Shown: piece by piece, positions 25,928-35,760 of the stretch
Layout of the letters: each line of letters opens with the position of its first letter
Position numbering within the stretch: position 1 is the stretch's first letter
Assembly (NCBI RefSeq): GCF_024519465.1
Contig: NZ_JALJRW010000005.1
Span: 67,319-131,318 of the forward strand
Length of the DNA stretch: 64,000 bases
Source: Stenotrophomonas sp. Ste86
Lineage (GTDB): Bacteria; Pseudomonadota; Gammaproteobacteria; Xanthomonadales; Xanthomonadaceae
Direction: 5' to 3'
Notes under the pieces: model-generated
Databases searched by the model: none
Seen by the model: the letters and a program-made list of their open reading frames with translations, nothing else
What the model was told of the DNA's origin: nothing
Translations under genes and position numbers: made by a program

Positions 25928-26323
25928 TCAATCCACCAGCCAACCGGCCAGGTCGGCGCGATCCAGCTTGCCGCGCCGCTTTACGTCCAGCGCGGTGAAC
26001 TCATCGGCCAGTGCCGGGTTGGCCTGGGCCTCGGCGCGGCTGATGAACCCATCGCCGTTCACGTCCAGCGTGCTGAACGCAAACCGATATTGTCCGACGA
26101 CGCTCACCGGCTGCACCGAGCGCACCGTCACCTGGGCTTCGCCCGCGGCGGCGGGCAGGGTCACCTGCTCGGTGACGCGCCCTTCCGACAGCGCCTGCGT
26201 GCGCACGCTGGCCGGCACTTCGCGGAGCGGTTCGCTGATGGCCGGCGACGGCGTGTGCACCTGGGCCCACGCGAAGGCCGGCAGGAGGGACAGCAGCAGG
26301 ACCGGGGCAGAGCGAGGTCGCAT
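25928..26323 (-). CDS. Small secreted EF-hand protein
   Basis: 131 residues. It has a signal peptide (about 1-20, ending AWAQ), a Pro/Val/Thr-rich spacer, then one canonical EF-hand loop, DVNGDGFISRAE (about 89-100), with Asp, Asn, Asp, Ser and Glu at the calcium positions. A second loop, DVKRRGKLDRAD, is degenerate: basic residues replace the early acidic positions. A periplasmic calcium-binding or structural role is likely; nothing more can be said. It is convergent with the hydroxylase gene upstream. Confidence 0.82.
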   Translation of the reverse strand: MRPRSAPVLLLSLLPAFAWAQVHTPSPAISEPLREVPASVRTQALSEGRVTEQVTLPAAAGEAQVTVRSVQPVSVVGQYRFAFSTLDVNGDGFISRAEAQANPALADEFTALDVKRRGKLDRADLAGWLVD

Positions 26324-26350
26324 GGGAACTCCGTTCTTTTGACGTGGGGG

Positions 26351-26426
26351 TAACGCCGGGCCATGCCCGGCGTGTATCGATCATTGCCGCGCGTTGCGCG
26401 GCCAGCCGGGCATGGCCCGGCTCTAC
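26351..26426. repeat. SMAG hairpin pair
   Basis: TAACGCCGGGCCATGCCCGG (from 26351) and the inverted copy GCCAGCCGGGCATGGCCCGG followed by CTCTAC (26401-26426) form a head-to-head pair. It lies between the EF-hand gene and rlmM, both on the minus strand. Confidence 0.8.
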
Positions 26427-26443
26427 CGGTACTTCGGCGTGGG

Positions 26444-27490
26444 TCAGCGCAGCGGCGAGGCCAGCACCGTGATCTCTTCGCGATCGTGGTACAGCTGCTT
26501 GGCGCGCACCACCAGCGGCTTGCCGGCCTGTTCCTGGAACAGGTCCAGGCACGACCGTGTTTCGTCCCAGCGCTTCTTCATCGGCAGCTTGAGGTTGAAG
26601 ATCGCATGCTTGCACCAGCCCTCGCGGAACCAGGTCGCCATCCGTTCGGCCACCCGGCGCGGCTGCTCGACCATATCGCAGACCATCCAGTCCAGCGCTG
26701 CGTCGGGTTTCCAATGGAAACCATCCGCACGCAGATGCTCGACCAGCCCGGTCTCCAGCACGTGCTCGCGCAGCGGGCCGTTGTCCACGCTGATCACCCT
26801 GACGTGCTGGCGGGTCAACACCCAGGTCCAGCCACCGGGTGCGGCGCCCAAGTCGGCCGCGCGCATGCCCGGCTTGACCAGCAGCTCGCGCTCTTCCGGG
26901 GTCATCAAGGTCAGCAGCGCCTCCTCCAGCTTCAACGCCGAACGCGAGGGCGCGTCGGGCAGCAGCTTCAGGCGCGGGATGCCCAGCACCCACGGCGCGC
27001 TGTCACGGGTATCGGCCACGCACACGAAGGCATGGCGACCGTCGACGAAGACGATGTGCAGGCGCGGCAACCCGGTGTTGGGCTTGTCGGTCAGCAGGCC
27101 GGCCTTGCGCAGCGCCGGACGCAGCGCGTTGCCGAACGCGCGGGCCAGGCCGGCCAGCGGCTTGCCTTCATCCGAATCGGGGTGCTCCACCCACATGTCG
27201 CCGAAACGCTGCTGGCCCTGCAGCGCGGCGATGATCGGGGTGATGCGGTCGGCCGCATCCAGTTGCGGCAGTTCGGCCAGCACCACCATCTTCTGCCGGG
27301 CGAAGATCAGCGAACGCCACGGCAATGCCTTGGACAGCGCCGCGCCTTCGTCGGTGGCGAACAGCACATAGCCGTCGTTGCGCTGGGTGCGCGCATAGCC
27401 GGCGATGCCGGCGTAAGCGGCGCGCTCGGACAGTTCGCCCGCCAGTTCCGGCTCGAAGCCCTGCCGGCACAGGCACAGCAGGCCGGTCAT
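26444..27490 (-). CDS. rlmM: 23S rRNA C2498 2'-O-methyltransferase RlmM
   Basis: 348 residues. It has an N-terminal ferredoxin-like and THUMP region (1-170) and a C-terminal Rossmann methyltransferase (about 190-348). The motif AADLGAAPGGWTWVL near 210 binds SAM, DWMVCDMVEQP (near 260) gives the catalytic Asp and FNLKLPMKKRW the catalytic Lys. It modifies C2498 of 23S rRNA. It starts 24 bp after the deaminase stop on the same strand. Confidence 0.95.
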   Translation of the reverse strand: MTGLLCLCRQGFEPELAGELSERAAYAGIAGYARTQRNDGYVLFATDEGAALSKALPWRSLIFARQKMVVLAELPQLDAADRITPIIAALQGQQRFGDMWVEHPDSDEGKPLAGLARAFGNALRPALRKAGLLTDKPNTGLPRLHIVFVDGRHAFVCVADTRDSAPWVLGIPRLKLLPDAPSRSALKLEEALLTLMTPEERELLVKPGMRAADLGAAPGGWTWVLTRQHVRVISVDNGPLREHVLETGLVEHLRADGFHWKPDAALDWMVCDMVEQPRRVAERMATWFREGWCKHAIFNLKLPMKKRWDETRSCLDLFQEQAGKPLVVRAKQLYHDREEITVLASPLR

Positions 27491-27514
27491 ACAATCGCGC
27501 CCGAAGCGCAGCGG

Positions 27515-28075
27515 TCAGTAATGCGCACCGTTGGTTTCTCCATACTGGCGCAGTACCGCGCGCGCGGCGTCGCGCTCGATGTCGCGCACGACCTCGATGC
27601 CACGCTTGTTGAGTTCACCGACCCAGTCCGCCGGTAGCGGGCCTTCGTCGAAGGCGGTCAGTTCTTCCACGTCCTGCGCGCTGGCACCGATCAACAGCCG
27701 GTCGATGCCGGCCCAGACGGTGGCGCCGTAGCACTGGCAGCACGGCTGCGACGAGGTGGCCAGGGTGATCGGGCTCAGCACGTCGTTCAGCCGCGGGGTC
27801 TGCAGGCGCTGCTGGGCCAGCATGTAGGCCATGTTCTCGGCATGCGCCAGCGAGGTGTTGTGCGGCACTACGCGATTGACGCCGGCGGCGATGACGCGGT
27901 CATCCGGGCCGAACACCACCGCGCCGAACGGACCGCCGGTCTGCGCCTCGACATTCAGGCGCGACAGCGCGATGGCCAGCGCGACCTTGGCGGCGTCACC
28001 GGGATAGGCACGGCCCAGGTCGATCTGGTCGTGGATCCAGGCAGGCAGGGTGAGATGGACTTGCGCGTACAGCAT
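27515..28075 (-). CDS. CMP/dCMP-type zinc deaminase
   Basis: A 186-residue deaminase-fold protein. The first motif, SLAHAENMA (about 88), gives the zinc His and catalytic Glu, and the second, SQPCCQCYGA (about 121), gives the zinc Cys residues. It has an N-terminal extension and a C-terminal helix beyond the core. Relatives act on guanine or other nucleobases; the PCC.C arrangement and absence of a tRNA-binding tail make TadA unlikely. The substrate cannot be assigned. Probably cotranscribed with rlmM. Confidence 0.85.
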   Translation of the reverse strand: MLYAQVHLTLPAWIHDQIDLGRAYPGDAAKVALAIALSRLNVEAQTGGPFGAVVFGPDDRVIAAGVNRVVPHNTSLAHAENMAYMLAQQRLQTPRLNDVLSPITLATSSQPCCQCYGATVWAGIDRLLIGASAQDVEELTAFDEGPLPADWVGELNKRGIEVVRDIERDAARAVLRQYGETNGAHY

Positions 28076-28186
28076 CGGGACGTAGGCCTCTTCAAAGGTG
28101 GAGCAGCGGCAGTGTATCGGGCCGCCCGGGGGGATGCCGTGCCCGCGCTGAACGCGGCCACGTGAAAAAGGGGGCGAGGGGGGGGA

Positions 28187-28849
28187 TCAGGGCGGGAGGG
28201 ACGCATCCAGCGCACGCAGCTGGTGGCGATACCGTGTCACCGCGACCTGCTGGTTCGGGTCGCCGTCGTTGGCGTCGATGAACGCCTGCATCGCCTGCCG
28301 GTAGTCCTGCGCGAACGCGGCATTGCCGGGGCTGAAACGGTACTTCCGCTCGGCGACCTCCACGACCTCGCGTGCCGCCAACCGTTGCCGGGCCTGCCCG
28401 TGTGCCGACGACTCGGTAAGGATCACGATGTTGCGCGGGTAGCCGGGCACGTACTTCAGTTCGAACACCTGGTTTACACCAGGTACCTGGATCTCGTTGC
28501 GCAGCGGCCACAGGGAGACGGTGTGGGTGAACAGCGTTGTCTCCACATCCCGGCCGTCACGGGTATGCACGATGGCCTCGTAGCGCCAGATGGGCTGCTC
28601 GTTGAGGCGGGAGTTGGTCTCCTCGCTGCGCACGATCACCCCGGTGCCACGCTCGCCCACGGCGTTGAGGAACGCCGCATTGACCATCTGGCCGGCGACG
28701 ATGTTGAACGTGCCGAGCAGGAACGCGGCGAGCAGCCACAGCATGTTTTCGCGCCACCAGACCAGCAGGCCACCCAGCAACAGGCACACCGGGAAGCTCA
28801 GGAAAGGATGCTGGCTGAAGAAATACAGCACCGCCGACAACACGCCCAT
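28187..28849 (-). CDS. Unknown protein with N-terminal membrane helices
   Basis: 220 residues. Two or three membrane segments lie at about 5-60 (SFPVCLLLGGLLVWW, MLWLLAAFLLGTFNIVAG), followed by a soluble domain with beta-rich features (IWRYEAIVHTRDGRDVETTLFT, FELKYVPGYPRNIVIL). I do not recognise the family. It lies between the deaminase (111 bp away) and glnS (51 bp upstream), all on the minus strand. Codon use looks like its neighbours, and the helices and lack of internal stops support a real gene. Confidence 0.7.
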   Translation of the reverse strand: MGVLSAVLYFFSQHPFLSFPVCLLLGGLLVWWRENMLWLLAAFLLGTFNIVAGQMVNAAFLNAVGERGTGVIVRSEETNSRLNEQPIWRYEAIVHTRDGRDVETTLFTHTVSLWPLRNEIQVPGVNQVFELKYVPGYPRNIVILTESSAHGQARQRLAAREVVEVAERKYRFSPGNAAFAQDYRQAMQAFIDANDGDPNQQVAVTRYRHQLRALDASLPP

Positions 28850-28900
28850 CGCTTCCTCCTCGAGATGCTGCCACCTGGCAGCAGCATCGTTGTACGCCGG

Positions 28901-30649
28901 TCAGGCCGACCAGGTATCGCGCAGGGTCACGCTGCGATTGAACACCGGCCGGGCGGCAGTGTGGTCGCGGCGGTCGGCGACGAAGTAGCCGGTACGCTCG
29001 AACTGGAACGACTGCTCCGGCGCGGCGCTGGCCGCGGCCGGTTCGACATAGCCGGTGACGGTGCGGCGCGATGCCGGATTGAGGTAATCGCGGTAGGTCT
29101 TGCCCTCGGACTCATCGTCCGGGTTGGGCACCGAGAACAGACGGTCGTACAGGCGGATCTCGGCCGGCACCGCGTGCACGGCGCTGACCCAGTGGATGGT
29201 GCCCTTGACCTTGCGGTTGGCCCCTTCCATGCCCGGGCGCGACGCCGGATCCAGCCAGCCGCGCAGCTCGGTGATGGTGCCATCGGCGTCCTTGATCACC
29301 TCATCGCAGCGGATGATGCCGGCCCCGCGCAGGCGCACTTCGCCTCCCGGCACCAGGCGCTTCCAGCCCTTCGGCGGTACTTCGGCAAAGTCCTCGCGCT
29401 CGATCCACAGCTCACGGGCGAACGGCACCTCGCGGGTGCCGAAGGCTTCGTCCTTGGGATGGTTGGAGAAGGTCAGGGTTTCTTCGTGGCCGTCGGGCAG
29501 GTTGGTCAGCACCAGCTTGACCGGATCGATCACCGCCATGCGACGCGCGGCAGCGCTGTCCAGGTCTTCGCGGAGCGCGCCTTCGAGCACGCTGAAATCG
29601 ATCAGCGAGTTCTGCTTGCTGATGCCCACGCGTTCGGCGAACAGGCGCATCGCCGCCGGGGTGTAACCGCGGCGGCGCAGGCCCTGCAGGGTAGGCATGC
29701 GCGGGTCTTCCCAGCCGTCCACCAGCTGTTCGGTGACCAGCGCCATCAGCTTGCGCTTGCTCATCACCGTGTAGTTGATGTTCAAGCGCGAGAACTCGAT
29801 CTGGCGCGGCTTGGCCGCCTCACGCGGCAGGCCGCGATCGACCAGCGGCTGGGTCAGCGCGTGGTTGTGGGCGAAATCGACGTTGTCCACGCACCAGTCA
29901 TACAGCGGGCGGTGGTCTTCGAATTCCAGCGTGCACAACGAGTGGGTGATGCCTTCGATGGAATCGCCCAGCGCATGCGCGAAGTCGTACATCGGGTAGA
30001 TCGGCCACGCACTCCCGGTGTTCTGGTGCTCGACATGCTTGATCCGGTACAGGGCCGGGTCGCGCAGGTTGATGTTGCCGCTGGCCATGTCGATCTTCGC
30101 GCGGACGGTGCGCGCACCGTCCGGGAATTCGCCGGCGCGCATGCGTGCGAACAGGTCCAGGTTTTCCTCCACGCTGCGCTTGCGGTAGGGCGACGGGCGG
30201 CCCGGCTCGGTCAGGGTGCCGCGGTAGGCGCGCACTTCCTCGGCCGACAGGTCGCACACGTAGGCCTTGCCATCGGCGATCAGCTTCTGCGCGGCCAGAT
30301 AATAGGCATCGAAATAATCCGAGGCGTGGCGCAGCTCGTTCCATTCAAAGCCCAGCCAGCGCACGTCGTCCTGGATGGCGGCGACATACTCGGGGTCTTC
30401 CTTGGCCGGGTTGGTGTCGTCGAAACGCAGGTTGCACACGCCGCCGAACTCACCGGCGATGCCGAAGTTCAGGCAGATCGACTTGGCGTGGCCGATGTGC
30501 AGGTAGCCATTGGGCTCGGGCGGGAAGCGCGTCTTGATCGCGGCATGCTTGCCGGCGGCCAGGTCCTCGCGGACGATCTGACGGATGAAGTCCCGTTTTT
30601 CCTGGGTTTCCGGAAGGGCGTCGGTGGGGGCGGCAGTAGGCTCGGACAT
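28901..30649 (-). CDS. glnS: Glutaminyl-tRNA synthetase
   Basis: A 582-residue class I synthetase. The first signature, HIGHAK, is in [15 protein letters not shown] (about 45) and the second, VMSKRK, near 280. An anticodon-binding beta-barrel domain fills the C-terminal half. It charges tRNA-Gln directly, as expected in a gammaproteobacterium. ATG 30649 begins MSEPTA; the longer frame to 30748 runs into the upstream repeat region and lacks a ribosome site. Confidence 0.97.
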   Translation of the reverse strand: MSEPTAAPTDALPETQEKRDFIRQIVREDLAAGKHAAIKTRFPPEPNGYLHIGHAKSICLNFGIAGEFGGVCNLRFDDTNPAKEDPEYVAAIQDDVRWLGFEWNELRHASDYFDAYYLAAQKLIADGKAYVCDLSAEEVRAYRGTLTEPGRPSPYRKRSVEENLDLFARMRAGEFPDGARTVRAKIDMASGNINLRDPALYRIKHVEHQNTGSAWPIYPMYDFAHALGDSIEGITHSLCTLEFEDHRPLYDWCVDNVDFAHNHALTQPLVDRGLPREAAKPRQIEFSRLNINYTVMSKRKLMALVTEQLVDGWEDPRMPTLQGLRRRGYTPAAMRLFAERVGISKQNSLIDFSVLEGALREDLDSAAARRMAVIDPVKLVLTNLPDGHEETLTFSNHPKDEAFGTREVPFARELWIEREDFAEVPPKGWKRLVPGGEVRLRGAGIIRCDEVIKDADGTITELRGWLDPASRPGMEGANRKVKGTIHWVSAVHAVPAEIRLYDRLFSVPNPDDESEGKTYRDYLNPASRRTVTGYVEPAAASAAPEQSFQFERTGYFVADRRDHTAARPVFNRSVTLRDTWSA

Positions 30650-30704
30650 GATGCGCGGTCGCAGTCTAAAAGGCAGAAAGACCAACAGTTTAGCCTGTCG
30701 GAGA

Positions 30705-30930
30705 CGCGCCATCGCATTCGCGCTTTCGCCCCACGCTTTGCTGCGCAAACCGCGGGCCCCGTCTCATCACCATCCAGACCCCCGCGCCTTCGGCGCGGCC
30801 CCCTGACTCAGGGGGGCCGCGCCATCGCATTCGCGCTGCCGCCCCACGCTTTGCTGCGCAAACCGCGGGTCCCGTCTCATCACCATCCAGACCCCCGCGC
30901 CTTCGGCGCCGCCCCCTGACTCAGGGGGCT
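30705..30930. repeat. Two direct copies of a 113-bp repeat
   Basis: 30705-30817 and 30818-30930 are near-identical, with only about half a dozen differences. Each copy contains CGCCCCACGCTTTGCTGCGC and ends in the hairpin CCCCCTGACTCAGGGGG, also found after the TerC gene at 9072. The period is not a multiple of three, so the matching open frames are not a protein. It lies in the 553-bp gap between glnS (-) and the DUF2007 gene (+), where both promoters must be. Confidence 0.88.
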
Positions 30931-30948
30931 TTCCCCCAGACCCGTCCG

Positions 30949-31150
30949 GTAGTGCCGGCCGCTGGCCGGCTCCCCGTACTGCCGGCGATGTGCAGAGCCG
31001 GCCAGCGGCCGGCACTACCGGTTGTCTGGCGGATCACGGGGAGCCGGCCAGCGGCCGGCATTACCGGTTGTCTGGCGGATCATGGGGAGCCGGCCAGCGG
31101 TCGGCATTACCGGTTGTGTGGCGGGTCATGGGAGCTGGCCAGCGGTCGGC
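30949..31150. repeat. SMAG-derived minisatellite, about 46-bp period
   Basis: A GTAG-headed hairpin (30949-30972) is followed by four tandem units starting at 30996, 31042, 31088 and 31133. Each has AGCCGGCCAGCGGCCGGCA, then TTACCGGTTGTCTGGCGG. The spacing is 46, 46 and 45 bp. The hairpin stem is part of every unit, so the array is a stack of REP hairpins. It ends about 53 bp before the DUF2007 start. Confidence 0.88.
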
Positions 31151-31202
31151 ACGCCTTCAGCCCCCGGGGGTATGCTGGGCCGACGCCTTCCGGAGCCCGC
31201 CC

Positions 31203-31469
31203 ATGCACGTGATCTACCAGGCCGACAACCTGTTCGATGCCCATCTGGTGAAACACGCGCTGGAGGACGCCGGCATCCCGGCGTTCGTGTTCGGCGAGTC
31301 GCTGCTGGGCGGGATGGGCGAACTGCCGCTGTTCGGGGTGCTGCGGGTCTGCGTCCCGGACCTGGCCCGTCCCGAGGCGGAAGACATCGTGGCCCGGCTC
31401 GACTTGGGCAGCGGCGGGGACGACCCCATATTCGATGGTGACGAAAGCGCCGGCCTGTTGCCGGCCTAG
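31203..31469 (+). CDS. DUF2007 small protein
   Basis: An 88-residue cytoplasmic protein starting MHVIYQADNLFDAHLVKHAL, a typical DUF2007 (putative signal-transducing) opening, with AGIPAFVFGESLLGG in the middle and an acidic tail. These GlnB-like ferredoxin-fold proteins often act as small sensors or carriers; the function is unknown. It is 9 bp before msrA and probably cotranscribed. Its upstream region is a dense repeat array. Confidence 0.85.
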   Translation: MHVIYQADNLFDAHLVKHALEDAGIPAFVFGESLLGGMGELPLFGVLRVCVPDLARPEAEDIVARLDLGSGGDDPIFDGDESAGLLPA

Positions 31470-31478
31470 GAGAACGCC

Positions 31479-32795
<1,317 letters not shown>

Positions 32796-32932
32796 CAAGC
32801 CGTGCACGAAAACGCACCGGTAGGCCGTTTCCCAAGACGCGCCAGCCAAGCCATTCACCCAAATGCACCGGTAGGCCGTTCCCCAAACGCACCAACAAAC
32901 CCGCTTTCCCAAACGCACCCGCCGTCTGTCGG
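32796..32932. repeat. Short degenerate direct repeats after the triplication
   Basis: Copies of ACGCACCGGTAGGCCGTT and shorter pieces (AACGCACC, CCAGCCAAGCC) recur about every 24-62 bp. No gene or hairpin of note was seen. It links the triplicated block to the 109-bp element B. Confidence 0.55.
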
Positions 32933-33041
32933 GGGGGCGGTGTGGGTGGGATGGCGGGACCGTCACACGCCATGGATGGCGTGTGCGAGCCTCCATGGAC
33001 GGATTCACGGCGTGTCCCGCCATCCCACCCACACCGACCCC
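32933..33041. repeat. 109-bp covarying palindromic element, copy B
   Basis: Arms 32933-32959 and 33015-33041 pair at 26 of 27 positions. The core 32960-33014 carries the inner hairpin ACACGCCAT-GG-ATGGCGTGT. Compared with copy A (reverse complement), both strands of the inner stem have changed together: GTGC/GCAC becomes ACAC/GTGT. CTGTCGG lies directly left of the element. It sits between convergent msrA and tal, beyond the tal terminator. Confidence 0.87.
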
Positions 33042-33098
33042 AACCCGTCGACAGTGAGCCGTTGCCGTTGCAGTCGCAGTCAAACGTGCAGCTGCCCG

Positions 33099-33128
33099 AA
33101 AAAACAAAAAGCCCCGCAATGCGGGGCT
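33099..33128 (-). terminator. Rho-independent terminator of tal
   Basis: On the minus strand AGCCCCGC-ATT-GCGGGGCT forms an 8-bp stem followed by TTTTTGTTTTTT. It lies 28 bp after the tal stop at 33156. Confidence 0.9.
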
Positions 33129-33155
33129 CTCCACTGTCCAGACAACGCGAACCGC

Positions 33156-34118
33156 TTACAACCGCTCGCGGATCGTCTGGCGCAGCGCTTCCAGATCCTT
33201 GGCGAACGCATCGATCCCCGTCGCCAGCTTCTCGGTCGCCATCGGATCGGCGGCCAGATCCGTCGCAAAGCGCGCCGCATCGATCGGCGTCACCGACACC
33301 GCTTCGGCCGCGCCGGCCACCAGCTTGCGCGACAGCGCGCCATGGTCGGCATCCAGCTTCTCCAGCAGATCCGGCGAAATCGTCAAACGATCGCACCCCG
33401 CCAGCGCCTCGATCTGCGCCGTCGAACGGAACGAAGCACCCATCACCACCGTCGGCGAACCGCGGCGCTTGAACTCGGCATACACCCCGCGCACGAACAC
33501 CACGCCCGGATCGGCATCGATATCGGCCGGCGCCTGCCCATGGGCCACGTACCAGTCCAGAATGCGTCCCACGAACGGCGAAATCAGGAACGCCCCCGCC
33601 TCGCTGCAGGCCAGCGCCTGGGTCGGATTGAAGATCAACGTCAGATTGCAGTCGATACCCTCGGCCTGCAGCACCCGCGCCGCCTCCACGCCTTCCCACG
33701 TCGCCGCGATCTTGATCAGCACCTTGCTGCGCGGCACACCGGCCGCCTCGTACATCGCGATGAACTGGCGCGCCTTGGCCACCGTCGCCGCCGTATCGTG
33801 GGCCTGGTCGGCATCCACTTCCGTCGACACCCGGCCCGGCACCAGCGTGCTCAGCAGCGTGCCCACGCCAACGGTCAGGCGATCGGCCACCGCGTGCACG
33901 ATCGTCTCGCGCTCACCCGACTGCTCGCGGCCCCACGCAAGTGCCGTCTCGATCAGGTCCGCATACACCGGCAGATCCAGCGCCTTCTTCACCAAGGTCG
34001 GATTGGTCGTGCAGTCGACCGGCTTCAAGCGCTTGATCGCTTCGTAATCGCCGGTATCGGCGACCACGACGGACAGATCACGCAGCTGGGTGAGTTTGGA
34101 CGGAGAAACGGTGTTCAT
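33156..34118 (-). CDS. tal: Transaldolase
   Basis: A 320-residue TalB-like enzyme. It has [11 protein letters not shown] near 37, [12 protein letters not shown] with the Schiff-base Lys near 132, and [12 protein letters not shown] (about 156). It moves a dihydroxyacetone unit between sugar phosphates in the pentose phosphate pathway. It is a single gene with its own terminator, followed by element B. Confidence 0.96.
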   Translation of the reverse strand: MNTVSPSKLTQLRDLSVVVADTGDYEAIKRLKPVDCTTNPTLVKKALDLPVYADLIETALAWGREQSGERETIVHAVADRLTVGVGTLLSTLVPGRVSTEVDADQAHDTAATVAKARQFIAMYEAAGVPRSKVLIKIAATWEGVEAARVLQAEGIDCNLTLIFNPTQALACSEAGAFLISPFVGRILDWYVAHGQAPADIDADPGVVFVRGVYAEFKRRGSPTVVMGASFRSTAQIEALAGCDRLTISPDLLEKLDADHGALSRKLVAGAAEAVSVTPIDAARFATDLAADPMATEKLATGIDAFAKDLEALRQTIRERL

Positions 34119-34164
34119 TGCGACTCCTGGTACGAAACGGGGAACCTGCGCAGCGGCAGGGAAT

Positions 34165-34572
34165 TCAGGACTGGGGCTGGTTGTGGACCGCCGTCACACG
34201 CAAGCGCAGCTTGCGGCCACCCGGTGCATCCCAGTCCATGGTCTGGCCGACGGCCAGGCCCAGCAGCGCGGTGCCCACCGGTGCAAGGATCGACACCTTG
34301 CCCTGCTCGACATCGGCTTCGCGCGGGTAGACCAGCGTCAGCACGTGCTTCTCGTTCTGCAGCTCATCTTCGCATTCCACCCGCGAATGCATCATGACGA
34401 TGCCCTCAGGCATCTGCTCCGGCGCCACCACCGTGGCCCGGTTGAGTTCGGCGGCCAGGGCTGCAGCCGCGGGGGTCTGGCTGACCGCCGGGGAGTCGAG
34501 CATGGCATCCAGCCGATCCATGTCGTGGCTGGAAACGATGATGGACGGGGGCAGCCCGCTGGAAGTGGACAT
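34165..34572 (-). CDS. rnk: Nucleoside diphosphate kinase regulator, GreA/Rnk family
   Basis: 135 residues. It has a short N-terminal coiled region and a C-terminal FKBP-like GreA/GreB domain (about 50-130, with [17 protein letters not shown] strands and a WDAPGG.KLRLRV ending). Rnk binds RNA polymerase and affects nucleotide levels in E. coli. AAGGAGCTTTAC before ATG 34572 fixes the start; a longer frame to 34686 has no site. Confidence 0.88.
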   Translation of the reverse strand: MSTSSGLPPSIIVSSHDMDRLDAMLDSPAVSQTPAAAALAAELNRATVVAPEQMPEGIVMMHSRVECEDELQNEKHVLTLVYPREADVEQGKVSILAPVGTALLGLAVGQTMDWDAPGGRKLRLRVTAVHNQPQS

Positions 34573-34605
34573 GTAAAGCTCCTTGCGATTGATGATGGCC
34601 CATGC

Positions 34606-34631
34606 AAAAGGCGGCGCCTGCTGGCGCCGCC
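34606..34631 (-). terminator. Putative terminator downstream of oxyR
   Basis: On the minus strand GGCGGCGCC-AGCA-GGCGCCGCC forms a perfect 9-bp stem followed by TTTT. A second hairpin (34672-34697, GGCCGCATCG/CGATGCGGCC) lies between it and the oxyR stop at 34724. It would end the oxyR transcript before rnk. Confidence 0.6.
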
Positions 34632-34723
34632 TGGGTTCTATTGTGCTGCCTATCGAAGGCGGATGCGACCCGGGCCGCATCGACAACGATGCGGCCGGTT
34701 CAGCGTGTTGGGCGGTCGGCGTA

Positions 34724-35674
34724 TCAGGCGCTGCGGCGCGGTGCCGTGCCCACGTCCGAATCGGTGTTTTCCAGCGTGAACAGGCCGGCCGGGAGGCGCT
34801 TGAACTGCTGCGCCAGCTGCTGCAGGAAACCGGTCATCGCCGAACTGCGCCGCCACGCCATCGCGATGCGGCGGCTGGGGCGATCATCGCCCTGGAAATC
34901 GAGCAGGCGAATGTTCTCCGAACGGGGCACCGGCGGTTTCACCGACAGGGTGGGCAGCAGGGTGATGCCCACGTCGGCGGCGACCATCTGCCGCAACGTT
35001 TCCAGACTGGTGGCGCGGAATTCGGACTTTTCATTGGCACCAAATAACCGGCAGACCGCCAGGGCCTGGTCGCGCAGGCAATGCCCGTCCTCGAGCAGCA
35101 ACAACTTCTGCGTGGACAGTTCCTGCACGTCCAGATGGTGGCGCCGCGCCAGCGGATGCTGCCCGGACACGGCCAGCAGGAACGGTTCCTCGAACAGGAA
35201 TTCGGCATGCAGCTGATCGTCGTCCAGCGGCAGCGCCAGCAACGCCGCATCCAGCTTGCCTTCGCGCAGCCGCGCCAGCAGTTCGTCGCTCTTTTCCTCG
35301 ACCAGCAACAGTTCCAGCTGCGGGAAGCGTTCCCGGATGTTGGGAATCACATGCGGCAACAGGTACGGGCCCAGCGTGGGGAAAATCCCCAGCCGCACCG
35401 TACCGGCTTCCGGATCGCGACTGCGCCGGGCAGCTTCCTTCATCTGCTCGACCTCGGCGACGATCGTGCGCGCACGCGCCGCCGCCTCGACCCCGGCCGG
35501 GGTCAGCATCACTTTGCGTGGAGCACGTTCGACCAACGGCAGGCCAAGCTCGTCCTCCAGCTTGCGGATCTGGGTGGACAGGGTGGGCTGGCTGACGAAG
35601 CAGGCGGCCGCGGCGCGGCCGAAGTGCCGGTGCTCGGCCAGCGCCACCAGGTATTTCAGATCACGTAGGTTCAT
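34724..35674 (-). CDS. oxyR: Hydrogen-peroxide sensor and regulator OxyR
   Basis: A 316-residue LysR-family regulator with a winged HTH (1-60). Cys199 (LEDGHCLRDQA) and Cys208 (LAVCRLFG) fall at exactly the same numbers as the redox pair of E. coli OxyR, so it is a peroxide-sensing OxyR rather than a generic LysR protein. It probably controls the ahpC-ahpF genes just upstream; a tetramer-spaced site is visible before ahpC (38141-38177). 86 bp separate it from ahpF. Confidence 0.96.
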   Translation of the reverse strand: MNLRDLKYLVALAEHRHFGRAAAACFVSQPTLSTQIRKLEDELGLPLVERAPRKVMLTPAGVEAAARARTIVAEVEQMKEAARRSRDPEAGTVRLGIFPTLGPYLLPHVIPNIRERFPQLELLLVEEKSDELLARLREGKLDAALLALPLDDDQLHAEFLFEEPFLLAVSGQHPLARRHHLDVQELSTQKLLLLEDGHCLRDQALAVCRLFGANEKSEFRATSLETLRQMVAADVGITLLPTLSVKPPVPRSENIRLLDFQGDDRPSRRIAMAWRRSSAMTGFLQQLAQQFKRLPAGLFTLENTDSDVGTAPRRSA

Positions 35675-35760
35675 TTCCTTGGACCTCTAAGCGGTAATGG
35701 ACCGGGTGATGGCGTGGCTTACCCAGCAGGTGGGCCCCGGTGAACCGGGACCCTGACGTT

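Noticed and set aside
28223..30919. An 898-codon open frame on the + strand opposite glnS and the upstream membrane protein
   Set aside because: Antisense to glnS, no ribosome site and no recognisable domain. It also runs through the 113-bp repeats.
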